The position numbers and the translations under genes were made by a program. A stretch of 64,000 nt of DNA from Ephemeroptericola cinctiostellae (GTDB lineage: Bacteria; Pseudomonadota; Gammaproteobacteria; Burkholderiales; Burkholderiaceae): contig NZ_CP031124.1 of assembly GCF_003339525.1 (NCBI RefSeq), forward strand, positions 2,356,001 through 2,420,000. The letters are read 5' to 3'. Numbering within the stretch: the first letter of the stretch is position 1; each line of letters begins with the position of its first letter. The notes beneath the pieces are model-generated. The model did no database searches. It was not told the origin of the DNA and saw nothing but the letters and a program-made list of their open reading frames with translations. Shown in pieces: positions 1 to 8,150 of this stretch.

Positions 1-66
1 TTTATTAAAAACACCTGGTATCAGGTATTGAGTGCTGATGATTTCAGCAATGGCAGTTTTGTTCAT
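1..66 (-). CDS. N-terminus of probable tail sheath protein (partial)
   Basis: An ATG at 64-66 opens a leftward frame that runs off the window, giving 22 residues starting MNKTAIAEII. It follows the DUF2635 gene, and in Mu-like phages the gene after DUF2635 is normally the contractile tail sheath (Mu L). A purine-rich ribosome site (AAGAGGT, just upstream) supports the start. The assignment rests on position only; 22 residues are too few to recognise the family. Confidence 0.45.
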   Translation of the reverse strand, partial: MNKTAIAEIISTQYLIPGVFNK

Positions 67-113
67 GTCAACCTCTTATTAAGATGAGTGTATTCGTTGC
101 TTGATGACTGGAT

Positions 114-365
114 TTATTGTTGAATCAAAATCAAATCACCGTCCACCAACAGTTGATAAATGTGCGGGGTCACTGTGACTTCGGTTGGCTCTGTTTCACT
201 GTAGTACCCACCACCCGTCTTGCGCAGGCTCAGTCCACCCGCAGCGACCACGCGAGCAACCGTATTAAGCTGTGGAATCACTGAGTCACCAATCGTGGCG
301 TACTGAGGGTTTGCGTTCGGTGCAATGGCTTCATCGCCAAGCGTTTGAGTTGTATCAGTCATCAT
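114..365 (-). CDS. DUF2635 family small tail protein
   Basis: This is an 83-residue protein whose C-terminus (HIYQLLVDGDLILI) resembles the R-x-L-x-D-G-D ending of DUF2635, the Mu gp38 class that sits just before the tail sheath gene. It overlaps the upstream gp37-like gene by a few bases, as expected in a tightly packed tail operon. Its molecular role is not known in Mu. The family call is moderate because the N-terminal half is not distinctive. Confidence 0.6.
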   Translation of the reverse strand: MMTDTTQTLGDEAIAPNANPQYATIGDSVIPQLNTVARVVAAGGLSLRKTGGGYYSETEPTEVTVTPHIYQLLVDGDLILIQQ

Positions 366-1008
366 CTACTCCTATGTCGTTGTGATTTAAGTTCACGTTT
401 TGCGTCAGTTCTGCTGACGCTTCAGTTGGATTCGTTTGCACATCGGTTCGACTGAGTCCATCGGTTAAAATCTCTACCCTTGGCGCAACAAGTGTCTGCA
501 TATACGCTTCAATGCTGCCGCCGTGACTCACGGCAGGCTCACGCAAGCCGCAGTAGCTCACATTGATGGATGCACGCACAAGCCACAATCCCAAACCCGC
601 TGCATCGGTCGATCGCCCATATAGGTTCTCGGCATGTATGTCCGTAAATTTGCCCACACAGCCATTCGCGACAGGATGGGCGAGCTTCCAGTCTTGCAAA
701 AACCCACACAATCGTTCAGCAATGCCAATCGCCTGCATCATGCGCCCAGCGCGGTCACTTGATCGAGTAAGGATAAAAAAAGCGAATTGGATTTTTCTCG
801 CGTTACTGATTCGCGCACCCTCGCCAGACGGAGACCAACCCAGACAAGTCAACACACAGGCGGGCGATGCGGTACTGTGCTTGCCAAGTTCTGTTGAGTT
901 GAGTTCGCCACCATAGATGCTGACAACGTTTAAAATCCGCTCGCCTGTCCCTTTGCGGCCGAATTTCGCCTCGATGTCATCGCGCAGCGTTTCGATTAAA
1001 CTTTTCAT
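355..1008 (-). CDS. Mu gp37-like protein (DUF1834)
   Basis: This 217-residue protein begins MKSLIETLRDDIEAKFG, typical of the DUF1834/Mu gp37 (J) family needed for tail assembly. The central part (KIQFAFFILTRS... GIAERLCGFLQDW... VGKFTDIHAENLYG...) follows the family pattern, ending with a variable acidic tail. It overlaps the gpG-like gene upstream and the DUF2635 gene downstream by 4 and 11 bases, so translation is probably coupled. The gene order gp36-gpG-gp37-DUF2635 supports the call. Confidence 0.8.
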   Translation of the reverse strand: MKSLIETLRDDIEAKFGRKGTGERILNVVSIYGGELNSTELGKHSTASPACVLTCLGWSPSGEGARISNARKIQFAFFILTRSSDRAGRMMQAIGIAERLCGFLQDWKLAHPVANGCVGKFTDIHAENLYGRSTDAAGLGLWLVRASINVSYCGLREPAVSHGGSIEAYMQTLVAPRVEILTDGLSRTDVQTNPTEASAELTQNVNLNHNDIGVDDD

Positions 1009-1496
1009 GAGGCAAATCCTTGCGCTAAAACAGCCGCGACTTCATCACACATATCACGAATGTTGCGTGGATTGATGCCCAGCACAGGACGAGCTTCAAT
1101 ATACTTTGTCCCTTGATCATGAAAAATCGCATGATCTGCATCAGAGCCCATCACCACACTTGCCACGCCGTCATACTCGGCTCGGTAGGAGTCCATGAGC
1201 ACGCCCGTGTCAATCAACGTGGCGCGACCTGCGCGACGTTTCTTGATGGACTTATGCACACGCCCCGTGCGTGATGTGCGATAAGTGGTTTGTTGTTTAT
1301 TACCTTGCGCGGCTTTTGATGGTGGCATTGCCGAGTCATCCCACAGTGTCTGACTGGTGAAATGTCTCGTCAACTCGCCCCCCATGTACACAGCAATCGC
1401 GCGGCCTGCACGGTCAAGCAATAATGGTTCTTTCGCCATCAAATCACCAATGACCTTGGTCAACGCGCTGATGTCAAAGTTCATGCTGACGCTCAT
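1005..1496 (-). CDS. Phage virion morphogenesis protein (gpG / tail completion S-like)
   Basis: This protein of about 163 residues (MSVSMNFDISALTKVIGDLM...) matches the phage virion morphogenesis family (Phage_tail_S, Mu gpG). Features are the N-terminal helix, the basic middle (TSRTGRVHKSIKKRRAG) and the conserved tail-end block DTGVLMDSYRAEYDG...GSDADHAIFHDQGTKYIEARPVLG. I chose the ATG at 1496 because it overlaps the gp36 stop (ATGA) and has a GAGG site 8 bases upstream; an in-frame ATG at 1511 also exists. Confidence 0.85.
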   Translation of the reverse strand: MSVSMNFDISALTKVIGDLMAKEPLLLDRAGRAIAVYMGGELTRHFTSQTLWDDSAMPPSKAAQGNKQQTTYRTSRTGRVHKSIKKRRAGRATLIDTGVLMDSYRAEYDGVASVVMGSDADHAIFHDQGTKYIEARPVLGINPRNIRDMCDEVAAVLAQGFAS

Positions 1497-2038
1497 GGAT
1501 AGCCTCGCCATTGGTCATCAAATCCAGTACGACCCCGACCATGCCGCACTTCACCCACAGTGGTCGCCACGGTACTGGCGACATCATTGGCGAACAAAGA
1601 TACTTTTTTCGCAGCAATATCACGCAGCCACGCCCGCCAACTCTTGCAATTGTTACTGCCTAAATCAGTGGCGTTTTCGTCGTCATCACGTAACCAACAG
1701 CGTGCCAATGAGGCGTTGCATGTTTTCAACGGCGTTTGAGCAATCTGCTCATCCGACAATGGCAAGCTCACGCCAGCACTGCGTAAATAGCCATCCATTA
1801 AATTTTTTGTTTCGCGAAGCGCGCAATTAAGCCTGGCCAACGCGCTGTCCGTCACGGCCAATTGTGTACCATCCAAAGCCAAATCAGCCAATGCATCACC
1901 ATCGCCACTGACCAACGCCACCAGCCACGTTTGCTCAAGTGTGTGCTGTTCGTCTTGCAGCAGCATGGTTGCCTCACTCGCACCATATTGGTCGAGGTAT
2001 TGAGCAGCTGTGCAGTAGGATGTGATTGGGGTTGTCAT
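1493..2038 (-). CDS. Mu gp36-like protein (DUF1320)
   Basis: This is a 181-residue protein whose opening (MTTPITSYCTAAQYLDQYG) is the hallmark of DUF1320/gp36, a head-tail connector family in Mu-like phages. It has the expected helical core (ALARLNCALRETKNLMDGYLRSAGVSLPLS) and later C-W-R-D-D-D-E segment for binding the head opening. It sits between the capsid-proximal gene and gpG, the canonical place. The product likely acts in head completion. Confidence 0.85.
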   Translation of the reverse strand: MTTPITSYCTAAQYLDQYGASEATMLLQDEQHTLEQTWLVALVSGDGDALADLALDGTQLAVTDSALARLNCALRETKNLMDGYLRSAGVSLPLSDEQIAQTPLKTCNASLARCWLRDDDENATDLGSNNCKSWRAWLRDIAAKKVSLFANDVASTVATTVGEVRHGRGRTGFDDQWRGYP

Positions 2039-2047
2039 GGTTTTTGT

Positions 2048-2344
2048 TTATTTGGTTTCGATAAATTTAGCCAATGCCGTCGCATCCTCATCGGACAGAG
2101 GATAGGACTGACCCGACTTGTAAATTTTGCCCTTGTGTGCGATTGAGTTTTTAATGCGGTACTGCTTGGACTGAGTCTCGGCCTCTGCTTTGGCTTTATC
2201 AGCAGCAGTTTGGGCTTCTGCATCTGCTTTGGCTTTGTCGGCAGCAGCTTTTTCCTCGGCTTCTGCTTTGGTTTTATCAGCAGCAGCTTGAGCTTCTGCC
2301 TCTGCTTTGGCCTTGAGTTCTTCGGGGGTTGGTGTCTTTGCCAC
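2048..2344 (-). CDS. Ala/Lys-rich phage protein following the major capsid gene
   Basis: This 98-residue protein has an N-terminal half of repeated A-x-A-E-A-x-A/AADKAKAE units, predicted to be helical or coiled coil, and a C-terminal globular patch (IAHKGKIYKSGQSYPLSDEDATALAKF) like the small proteins found after capsid genes in Mu-like phages. I chose GTG at 2344 because a GAGGAG site lies 6 bases upstream; the longer TTG start at 2386 has no ribosome site and would overlap a hairpin. Function is unknown. Confidence 0.7.
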   Translation of the reverse strand: MAKTPTPEELKAKAEAEAQAAADKTKAEAEEKAAADKAKADAEAQTAADKAKAEAETQSKQYRIKNSIAHKGKIYKSGQSYPLSDEDATALAKFIETK

Positions 2345-2383
2345 GGTAGGCTCCTCATTTAATTTAATGTAGTGGTGGTGGGT

Positions 2384-2403
2384 CAAAGCTTTTTGACCCG
2401 TAA
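2384..2403. other. Stem-loop between capsid and downstream gene
   Basis: An 8-bp perfect inverted repeat (GGGTCAAA ... TTTGACCC) with a 4-base loop lies in the intercistronic gap after the major capsid gene. No T-run follows on the leftward strand, so it is more likely an mRNA-stabilising or processing hairpin than a terminator. Confidence 0.5.
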
Positions 2404-2412
2404 ATGCGTTGG

Positions 2413-3369
2413 CTACGCTGACAACACTTCAGTCAACAACACACCGCAATCGGTGCTGACAACGGCTTCTTCACAGTCGTCCACCACGCGCACATATTCC
2501 ACACCACGCGTGCCTTCGGTATCGTCGTTATACTTGTTTGCAAACTTTTCAAAATGTGCAGTGAAGCCCCACGTCATGCCGTTGTTCATACCAGCCGTTA
2601 CACCACTGATGGCACTCGTGTCACGGCGGTGAAAAGCGATGCCACCAGACCATGTGGCTTTAAACACAGCGTTGTCCGCATAGCTGCTAGACACCAATGC
2701 TTCACCCACAATGATTTCTTGTAAACCAAACAAGCGGGCGACTTCTTCACGAGTGGCAATGCCCGCAGCACCAATCGAACCGACCACACCCGCAGCACGC
2801 ACAACAGCCGCAAGGATGCGTGGATGCGCTGCCAATGCATCCCATTCATTGGTGCCCATCACAGCAATATTCGGGCGAATACGGCACGCTTTCAACGCTT
2901 CACGAATGAGCTTCACAGGATCTGTCGCATCATCATCAAGTTTGTCGTTTGCGGACAAAGCAATGGCGTTATTGCCATAGTTAGCTGGATTGAGCACCAT
3001 GTCTGCAACACGGACTTCACGACTCAATTCCAACAAATTAGATAATGCCTCGGTGGCTGACGCGCGTTTTGCTGCAGGGTTTTTCACCCCATCAAAATCA
3101 CGCGGCACAAAGGCATGCTTTAACGCATATTCTTGGGTCTCACCGTGGCGGGACTCACCTTTAAACTCCACCTCATTGACTTTGGTACGACGACCAACAC
3201 GCGTGTCAGGTACATAAGCAAATTGACCTGGCGCGTAGTATTGATATTTATAACGCGGGCTGTCCAAGGGTGATGTGCGTGGCATCACTTGATCCGCGAT
3301 CATGGCTTTGTTCTGAAAGCCCAAAATAATTGCGGTCAGGGCTTCGTCGCGTGGATATGCTTCTCTCAT
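2413..3369 (-). CDS. Major capsid protein
   Basis: This 318-residue protein carries the pattern of the HK97-fold major capsid proteins of Mu-like phages: LTAIILGFQNKAMIADQVMP at the N-terminus, then KYQYYAPGQF, PDTRVGRRTKVNEVEF, REVRVADMVLNPANY, a RPNIAVMGTNEWDAL block, and VARLFGLQEIIVGEALVSSS. It follows the protease/scaffold and decoration genes in canonical order. A ribosome site (AAAGGAAATG, GGAAATG overlap) supports the start. Confidence 0.92.
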   Translation of the reverse strand: MREAYPRDEALTAIILGFQNKAMIADQVMPRTSPLDSPRYKYQYYAPGQFAYVPDTRVGRRTKVNEVEFKGESRHGETQEYALKHAFVPRDFDGVKNPAAKRASATEALSNLLELSREVRVADMVLNPANYGNNAIALSANDKLDDDATDPVKLIREALKACRIRPNIAVMGTNEWDALAAHPRILAAVVRAAGVVGSIGAAGIATREEVARLFGLQEIIVGEALVSSSYADNAVFKATWSGGIAFHRRDTSAISGVTAGMNNGMTWGFTAHFEKFANKYNDDTEGTRGVEYVRVVDDCEEAVVSTDCGVLLTEVLSA

Positions 3370-3433
3370 TTCATTTCCTTTAATTATTCAAGTTAATACG
3401 ATTTAACACTTCAAAACGCAGTCAGTTTTAAAA

Positions 3434-3796
3434 TCACGCAGCGCTTTGATTTATTGGTTGTGACAGTGCCGCTATGACCGAACCGATGCTGCCGACGTCG
3501 CCATCTTCAAGCGCGACGAATCGACCCGTGGCTGATGGCACTGCTTTGCCGTCAGCATTCGAATCAACGAGTACACCTCGTTTGATCGATGCACCGTACT
3601 CAACGGGCATAAAACCCGCCGTCACGATGTCCACTGTTTGGCCCACACCCACATCGAATCGACCTGATACGCCCACGATAGGCATGTGGGTATTGGCATG
3701 AGTCACACCTTCTGTTGCAATGCTGACGAATCGGCGGCTGATAATCACCACGCCAGCGACGTAAGGTAAGATATTGATAGGGATGTTGTGTTTCAC
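3434..3796 (-). CDS. Capsid decoration / cement-like protein
   Basis: This is a 120-residue, beta-rich protein (PIVGVSGRFDVGVGQTVDIVTAGFMPVEYGASIKRGVLVDSNADGKAV...). The motif of Gly-rich strands followed by a 'G-V-L-V-D-S-N-A-D-G-K-A' turn is typical of small capsid cement proteins encoded between protease and major capsid genes. The position fits exactly. The precise family (DUF2190-like) is inferred. Confidence 0.7.
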   Translation of the reverse strand: MKHNIPINILPYVAGVVIISRRFVSIATEGVTHANTHMPIVGVSGRFDVGVGQTVDIVTAGFMPVEYGASIKRGVLVDSNADGKAVPSATGRFVALEDGDVGSIGSVIAALSQPINQSAA

Positions 3797-3835
3797 TTGT
3801 TCACTCCTTGGGGTTGATAAGGTTGATTAAATAGA

Positions 3836-5020
3836 TTACGGTTGTGGCTTGGCCATTTGGGCGACATGCGTCACTGCGTCAGCCCAAGACACGTTGATGC
3901 CGTGTTCGTTCTGCGCCGCCTGGTATTCTTGGGCTGCTGTTTTGAGTGACTCTGCATCACCATTGACGGTAGGCAAGGCATCACCACCGCCTTGTTCCTT
4001 ACCCAATTGAATTGGGTGTAACTTTTCGACAAAATGTGCCAGCCATTGGCTCTGGGTCAATGATTGGGTGGCATCGCCTTCGGCAAATTCAAACGTCATA
4101 TCAGACGTGCGCAGTCCCACCATAAAGTCGACTGCGCCCGCTGCAAGAGCAGGCGTCAGCTTGCCAGCCGCCATCCAGCCGTCCACAGCTGCTTGGCACT
4201 CTTGGCGAGTGGCTTTGGTTTCAAGCTCAGTGATGCGTGATTGCAGGGCTGCTTCGCGTTCAGAAAACTCGGCTGTTTGAGTATTGGCTTGCTTTGATGC
4301 TTCGCTTGATTCATTGATGCGCGCTTGCACTGTGCCAGCCATTAAATCGACCAGCTCTGCACCATCCCAGCCGTCTGTAAAGTTGCTTGGGTTCTGCTCA
4401 AGACGCGCAGCGATGGTTTCGGATGCATTGCTTAGACCATTGATTTCCCAATCGGGGATAAACTTGTCGGCCGTTTCGATGCCGTTATCGGCGATGATTT
4501 TTTCGCGCAAACCACGCAAGACATTGCCCACTGTATTGATAAGCCAGCCGACTTCACGCAGTGCCTCTGCTTCGCCAAACTCTGCGAATTCCATCACCAC
4601 GTCGTCATCAGAGGCTGCGAAATGCACATCTGCCAAGCCTTTAATCGCAGGTGCTGCTGCACCGAGCCAGCCAACATGCTTGATGTAAAGCTCTCCGTCC
4701 GCATTTTTAGCAGTACTGATTGAGCGTTTTTTGTACGAACCCGATTCAACGGCATTGACAAAATCAGCATTCACTTGGTCAAACTTAGCGAACAACGAAT
4801 CACCATCGCGTTTGAACTCAGAAGCCCAGCCGTATGCGGGCGCATCTGTTTTTGGATGACCAATGACAATGGGTGCAGTCGATGGTGTGGTGTTTTTGGC
4901 CATTTGATCGAGGTCAGCAACAGTAAAGCTGTGCGTGATGCCTTTACTATCGGTGTGCGTTCCCGCACGAAAGACTTCGATGTAGTCGTCAAAACCTTTG
5001 AATTCTGCTTGCTGTCCCAT
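3836..5020 (-). CDS. Phage protease/scaffold (Mu I-like)
   Basis: This protein of about 394 residues has an N-terminal domain (YIEVFRAGTHTDSKGITHSFT...PIVIGHPKTDAPAYGWASEFKRDG...VESGSYKKRSISTA...YIKHVGWLGAAAPAIKGL) that is the standard opening of the head maturation protease family of Mu-like phages. The C-terminal half (about 240-394) includes a coiled-coil stretch (FSEREAALQSRITELETK), as expected for a fused scaffold. I start at ATG 5020 with GAGG 4-8 bases upstream; the in-frame start at 5050 lacks one. Confidence 0.85.
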   Translation of the reverse strand: MGQQAEFKGFDDYIEVFRAGTHTDSKGITHSFTVADLDQMAKNTTPSTAPIVIGHPKTDAPAYGWASEFKRDGDSLFAKFDQVNADFVNAVESGSYKKRSISTAKNADGELYIKHVGWLGAAAPAIKGLADVHFAASDDDVVMEFAEFGEAEALREVGWLINTVGNVLRGLREKIIADNGIETADKFIPDWEINGLSNASETIAARLEQNPSNFTDGWDGAELVDLMAGTVQARINESSEASKQANTQTAEFSEREAALQSRITELETKATRQECQAAVDGWMAAGKLTPALAAGAVDFMVGLRTSDMTFEFAEGDATQSLTQSQWLAHFVEKLHPIQLGKEQGGGDALPTVNGDAESLKTAAQEYQAAQNEHGINVSWADAVTHVAQMAKPQP

Positions 5021-5080
5021 GTGTGCCTCGATTGCTGTGGTTAAAATCATATTGATGACACAGTGTATGGACTTTGAAAC

Positions 5081-5109
5081 AAAAAAAAGACCTGCAATTT
5101 TGCAGGTCT
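5081..5109 (-). terminator. Intrinsic terminator between early (Mor) and late (protease) genes
   Basis: A perfect 10-bp stem (AGACCTGCAA/TTGCAGGTCT) with a 2-base loop is followed leftward by a T-run. It lies between the Mor-like gene and the protease gene and would stop early transcription. The same 29 bases occur at 17,739-17,767 in inverted orientation. Confidence 0.85.
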
Positions 5110-5251
5110 GAATGAGGTTTTAAACAGGTTGGATTAAGGGTGTTTTAAGCGATTCTTTATTTGGTTTGCGTCTTTGCTTGAACATTCGCTTACGACGCGT
5201 TATACGCAATTTTAAACGGGTTTTAAATGGGGTTTTACTTGAGGCACGCTA

Positions 5252-5656
5252 TCACGGCGGCAAGTGGTCAAACAAATCAAAATTTGCGGGCGGATTGGGC
5301 GACTCGCCGATGATGTAAAACACCAATCGCTCAGAAATGGCAAAGTGCAGAGCAAGCCGTTTGATTTCCCAACCATCATCACGCCGTAATGCACGGATTT
5401 TTGCATTGCGCACCTGCTTTGCGATACGGTCATACTTCGGGACGTAGATTTTTTCTTTTGCATAGTGTTGGCACAGTATGGTTAAGTCTGCATTGTCGAT
5501 GTGCTTCGATAAATAACTGCTTTTATCGGCATGCTCAGGCACCATGACCCACAGCCCTCCAACCGCACGCATAATGCGGTACGCCACCGCATCGCCCACA
5601 TTTGAGATAAATTCTTGGGCGAAAAATGACAAACGTTTGCGGTCGATAAACTCCAT
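5252..5656 (-). CDS. Mor/C-family middle-gene transcription activator
   Basis: This 134-residue protein (MEFIDRKRLSFFAQEF...DAVAYRIMRAVGGLWVMVPEH...) ends with a basic helix-turn-helix region (KQVRNAKIRALRRDDGWEIKRLALHFAISERLVFYII), matching the Mor transcription activator family: N-terminal dimerisation part with a Gly-Gly beta segment, then the HTH. I start at 5656, where AGGAG lies 7 bases upstream. It directly follows gemA and ends the early operon, the Mu position of Mor. It should activate middle/late promoters in both arms. Confidence 0.8.
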   Translation of the reverse strand: MEFIDRKRLSFFAQEFISNVGDAVAYRIMRAVGGLWVMVPEHADKSSYLSKHIDNADLTILCQHYAKEKIYVPKYDRIAKQVRNAKIRALRRDDGWEIKRLALHFAISERLVFYIIGESPNPPANFDLFDHLPP

Positions 5657-5672
5657 GACGGGCTCCTGTGAA

Positions 5673-6098
5673 CTATGTCTTTGTTGGCGCGCGCGCCAAC
5701 CATTTTTTGAGTGCTTCAATGGCTTGGTACAGCTGCTTGCTGTTCGCCATACGCAGAGCAGCTGCACCTGTTTGGTTCTGTACAAACTTCTGCAATGCTT
5801 CCATTGAGCCGTTTTGTACCTTGCCCGCCTTGCGCAGCTCCACCCATAACGCCTCACACTTTTTAATCATCGCTTCATTGCGCACGCCTTCAGTATTGAG
5901 ACCCGCACGCTTTTGCAATGATTTGAGGTGTAGCAACCAGTGCTTCAATTCTTGATCATCAAGCTGAGCTGCCGAACGTTTACCGTTAAAGTTCATCGCC
6001 ATCGCATTGCGGTAAGCGTCTTCATCCATGCCCAGCTTGGCTTTAATGACGTGGACAGCAGCAGTGGTGCTGCGGCGGAGGTTGTGGTTGGTTTTCAT
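5673..6098 (-). CDS. gemA: GemA-like regulatory protein (DUF1018)
   Basis: This 141-residue protein has the DUF1018 pattern: VIKAKLGMDEDAYRNAM near the N-terminus, AAQLDDQELKHWLLHLK, then KCEALWVELRKAGKV and SMEALQKFVQNQTGAAALRM...LYQAIEALKKWL. In Mu, gp16/GemA affects host gene expression and DNA relaxation. It is placed just before the Mor-like gene, as in Mu. Confidence 0.85.
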   Translation of the reverse strand: MKTNHNLRRSTTAAVHVIKAKLGMDEDAYRNAMAMNFNGKRSAAQLDDQELKHWLLHLKSLQKRAGLNTEGVRNEAMIKKCEALWVELRKAGKVQNGSMEALQKFVQNQTGAAALRMANSKQLYQAIEALKKWLARAPTKT

Positions 6099-6105
6099 GC
6101 CAGTC

Positions 6106-6777
6106 CTAGGCTTTAATAAAATGTTGGTGTGCTACGCCAATATTTGGCGGCTCAACAGAAGTCGGCACGTTGACCAAGCGCTCAATTGCACTTGGTGTTT
6201 TGCTGGACTGTTTATCCAATTCACGCCACGGATGCACATCTGCAACCTTCGTAGGCGTGGGTTGTATAATCTGCTTTGGTTCTGCTATAGGTGCAGGCTC
6301 ATCCATTTTTACAAAGGCATTAAACAAAACCTGTGCTTTCTCTTGATGAGCAAGCTCAACGTCGCCACTCTCAACAATGAATCGCGCCATATCCAAAGAT
6401 AAACGTGCGCTTTTTGAACTCAGCTGACCATTAACCAAACCGTGCATGGCCACAAGCACATATTGACGAACCATTTTGAATTCATTGGACGGTAAAACGC
6501 CTGTGGTAGTTGTCGCCGCTATCGACGAAGATTCAGCGGAAACATCTTGCTTGGGTTGCGACTTTGGCGTTTGAGATGCTGGCTCCACTGCTGGTGTCTT
6601 TGATGCCCAATTGTTTTTATAGATTCGAACGGTTTTTTTCAAGCCCAAATCAAAAGTTTTTTTTGCGACAACCTTGGCATCCAACCCAAGATGTTCAGCT
6701 ATATCAACATTTGGTGTCGTGGCGTAATTGACCATAATGTACTCAACGTCTTCGTTTGACCATACCCTGCGTTTCAT
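6106..6777 (-). CDS. Putative DNA-binding phage protein, SANT/HTH-like N-terminus
   Basis: This 223-residue protein starts MKRRVWSNEDVEYIMVNYATTPNVDIAEHLGLDAKVVAKKTFDLGLKK, a W-S-N-E-D plus helix-turn-helix pattern like SANT/Myb-type or GcrA-like DNA-binding modules. A Ser/Thr/Pro-rich linker (about 60-100) and a second helical block follow. The start at 6777 has AAGGAG 6 bases upstream. I do not recognise the full-length protein; DNA binding is inferred from residues 1-50 only. Confidence 0.6.
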   Translation of the reverse strand: MKRRVWSNEDVEYIMVNYATTPNVDIAEHLGLDAKVVAKKTFDLGLKKTVRIYKNNWASKTPAVEPASQTPKSQPKQDVSAESSSIAATTTTGVLPSNEFKMVRQYVLVAMHGLVNGQLSSKSARLSLDMARFIVESGDVELAHQEKAQVLFNAFVKMDEPAPIAEPKQIIQPTPTKVADVHPWRELDKQSSKTPSAIERLVNVPTSVEPPNIGVAHQHFIKA

Positions 6778-6832
6778 TTCTAATCTCCTTCGGTTATCGT
6801 TCAAGCCCACAGAGTGGGCTTGAGTAAATGAC

Positions 6833-7105
6833 TTAGTTAACGGCTGATTTCAGGGTTTTACCCGCCTTGAAACTGACGCTGTTAGATGCTGCAATGTCAA
6901 TCGCTTCGCCCGTCGATGGGTTTCGGCCTTGGCGTGCCGCGCGGGGTGACACTTTGAATGTGCCAAAACCAACCAGTGCAACTTCATTGCCGAGTTTGAG
7001 CTCAGCGGTGACGGTGCTGGTGAATGCGTTCAACACCGCTTCAGCGTCTTTTTTAGTCACGCCTGCTTCGGTTGCGAGTTGGTTGATGAGTTCTGCTTTG
7101 TTCAT
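6833..7105 (-). CDS. HU-family histone-like DNA-binding protein (phage-borne)
   Basis: This 90-residue protein (MNKAELINQLATEAGVTKKDAEAVLNAF...) has the HU/IHF fold signature, including the conserved arm GFGTFKVSPRAARQGRNPSTGE. The start at 7105 follows AAAGGAGC. HU assists Mu transposition and replication, so a phage-encoded copy inside the early operon may supply the architectural protein for transpososome assembly. It lies between a DUF2528 gene and the SANT-like gene. Confidence 0.93.
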   Translation of the reverse strand: MNKAELINQLATEAGVTKKDAEAVLNAFTSTVTAELKLGNEVALVGFGTFKVSPRAARQGRNPSTGEAIDIAASNSVSFKAGKTLKSAVN

Positions 7106-7174
7106 GGTATTGCTCCTTTGTTGTGTAGGGTGAGCGATTCTCACCCTACGGTTTTGCCAAAATTGGCGTTTTAA

Positions 7175-7531
7175 TTAACATGGTGAAAAAATTTGCTCGA
7201 CCTTGACAAAATCCAAATCAAACTCACAAAGCTCTACACGGTCATAATCTAAAACCTTAATTCCGCTTTTATCACTAAGGTTGTAAAAGCCTTCTTCTTG
7301 ATTGAATGCCTCAACAGGTGAAAAATAATGCGTGCATTCAAAAAATGTCCTTGCGTATAGTTTCAGAACTGTTTTGCAAATGTCGCCGTTATTTTCTTCA
7401 AGCCTTCCATCACTGTTTGACCAAAAATTATTAACCTCATGAAAACGCTCGTCAGTCATCACTTCATGATTAACTTCAAAAGTCACGTCAAACAAGCCTG
7501 CAAGCCTTAACGTATATGTTTTAATCCCCAT
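7175..7531 (-). CDS. DUF2528 family phage protein
   Basis: This protein of about 118 residues starts MGIKTYTLRLAGLFDVTFEVNHEVMTDERFHEVNNFWS and has ENNGDICKTVLKLYAR, then EGFYNLSDKSGIKVLDYDRVELCEFDLDF. This matches DUF2528, a small early protein of Mu-like phages. The start was placed at 7531, one base after the DUF3164 stop; the longer open frame upstream is only overlap with DUF3164. Function is unknown. Confidence 0.75.
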   Translation of the reverse strand: MGIKTYTLRLAGLFDVTFEVNHEVMTDERFHEVNNFWSNSDGRLEENNGDICKTVLKLYARTFFECTHYFSPVEAFNQEEGFYNLSDKSGIKVLDYDRVELCEFDLDFVKVEQIFSPC

Positions 7532-7532
7532 C

Positions 7533-8150
7533 TCACACGCTCGCAACATCAAGGCTAATCGGCGCGTATTCGTCCGAATCACCGACACGCTCATACACAC
7601 GCACATAAGCTTTTGAGCCGATAACCTGGATTGAATCAGCAATGATGTTCATCGCTAAAACCCACCGTTTATCTTCGATTTTGTACCTGCGTAACGAAAG
7701 GACTCTGCCTGTGCTTAAATTGCCATTGCTGTCCACCTCAAAAACGTTGTCAACAATGACTTGCAGGTTTTTATTTGCACCTTGTATCCATTCGTTGAGA
7801 CCCTCATAAATCAACGCTTTCGCTGCCTGCAAACGCTCATCAAACGTAATGTGTTCAGCGTGTGCGCGTTGGATTTTGTAGCGACCGTCAAATGAATACA
7901 GCGTGATATTGCCTTTCTTGCCACCGACAGTGACACCATATTCCTCAGCCGATAGCTCCTGAAACGCTGCGATGTCTGCGAATGCACCTGAACGAAAATC
8001 TTTTATTATTGATGATGCAAATTTCGCCTTGAGTATCAGCTCACGCACCAGCGCATCACGTGCCAAATCAATCGGCTTGATATTACTGATGCGTATTTGA
8101 TTACCTTGTGCATCGAGCATGAATTGTGGTTGTTCTTCAGTTGTGTTCAT
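7533..8150 (-). CDS. DUF3164 family early phage protein
   Basis: This 205-residue protein closely follows the DUF3164 consensus: IKPIDLARDALVRELILKAK, FADIAAFQELSAEEYGVTVGGKKGNITLYSFDGRYKIQRAHAEHITFDERLQAAKALI, and TGRVLSLRRYKIEDKRWVLAMNIIADSIQVIGSKAYVRVYERV. The family is common in the early region of BcepMu- and Mu-like phages. The ATG overlaps the upstream stop (ATGA), with AAGGAAAG as ribosome site. Function is unknown. Confidence 0.85.
   Translation of the reverse strand: MNTTEEQPQFMLDAQGNQIRISNIKPIDLARDALVRELILKAKFASSIIKDFRSGAFADIAAFQELSAEEYGVTVGGKKGNITLYSFDGRYKIQRAHAEHITFDERLQAAKALIYEGLNEWIQGANKNLQVIVDNVFEVDSNGNLSTGRVLSLRRYKIEDKRWVLAMNIIADSIQVIGSKAYVRVYERVGDSDEYAPISLDVASV

Noticed and set aside
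1357..1830. 157-residue plus-strand frame across gpG and gp36
   Set aside because: Antisense to two well recognised phage genes and has no family features.
2035..2358. Lys/Pro-rich 107-residue frame within the capsid-following gene
   Set aside because: It is a shifted reading of the Ala/Lys repeats; the other frame has GAGGAG-GTG and a globular C-terminus typical of the family.
5660..5857. Longer N-terminus of the Mor-like protein
   Set aside because: The extra residues are a shifted reading of gemA; an AGGAG-preceded ATG at 5656 gives the normal family length.
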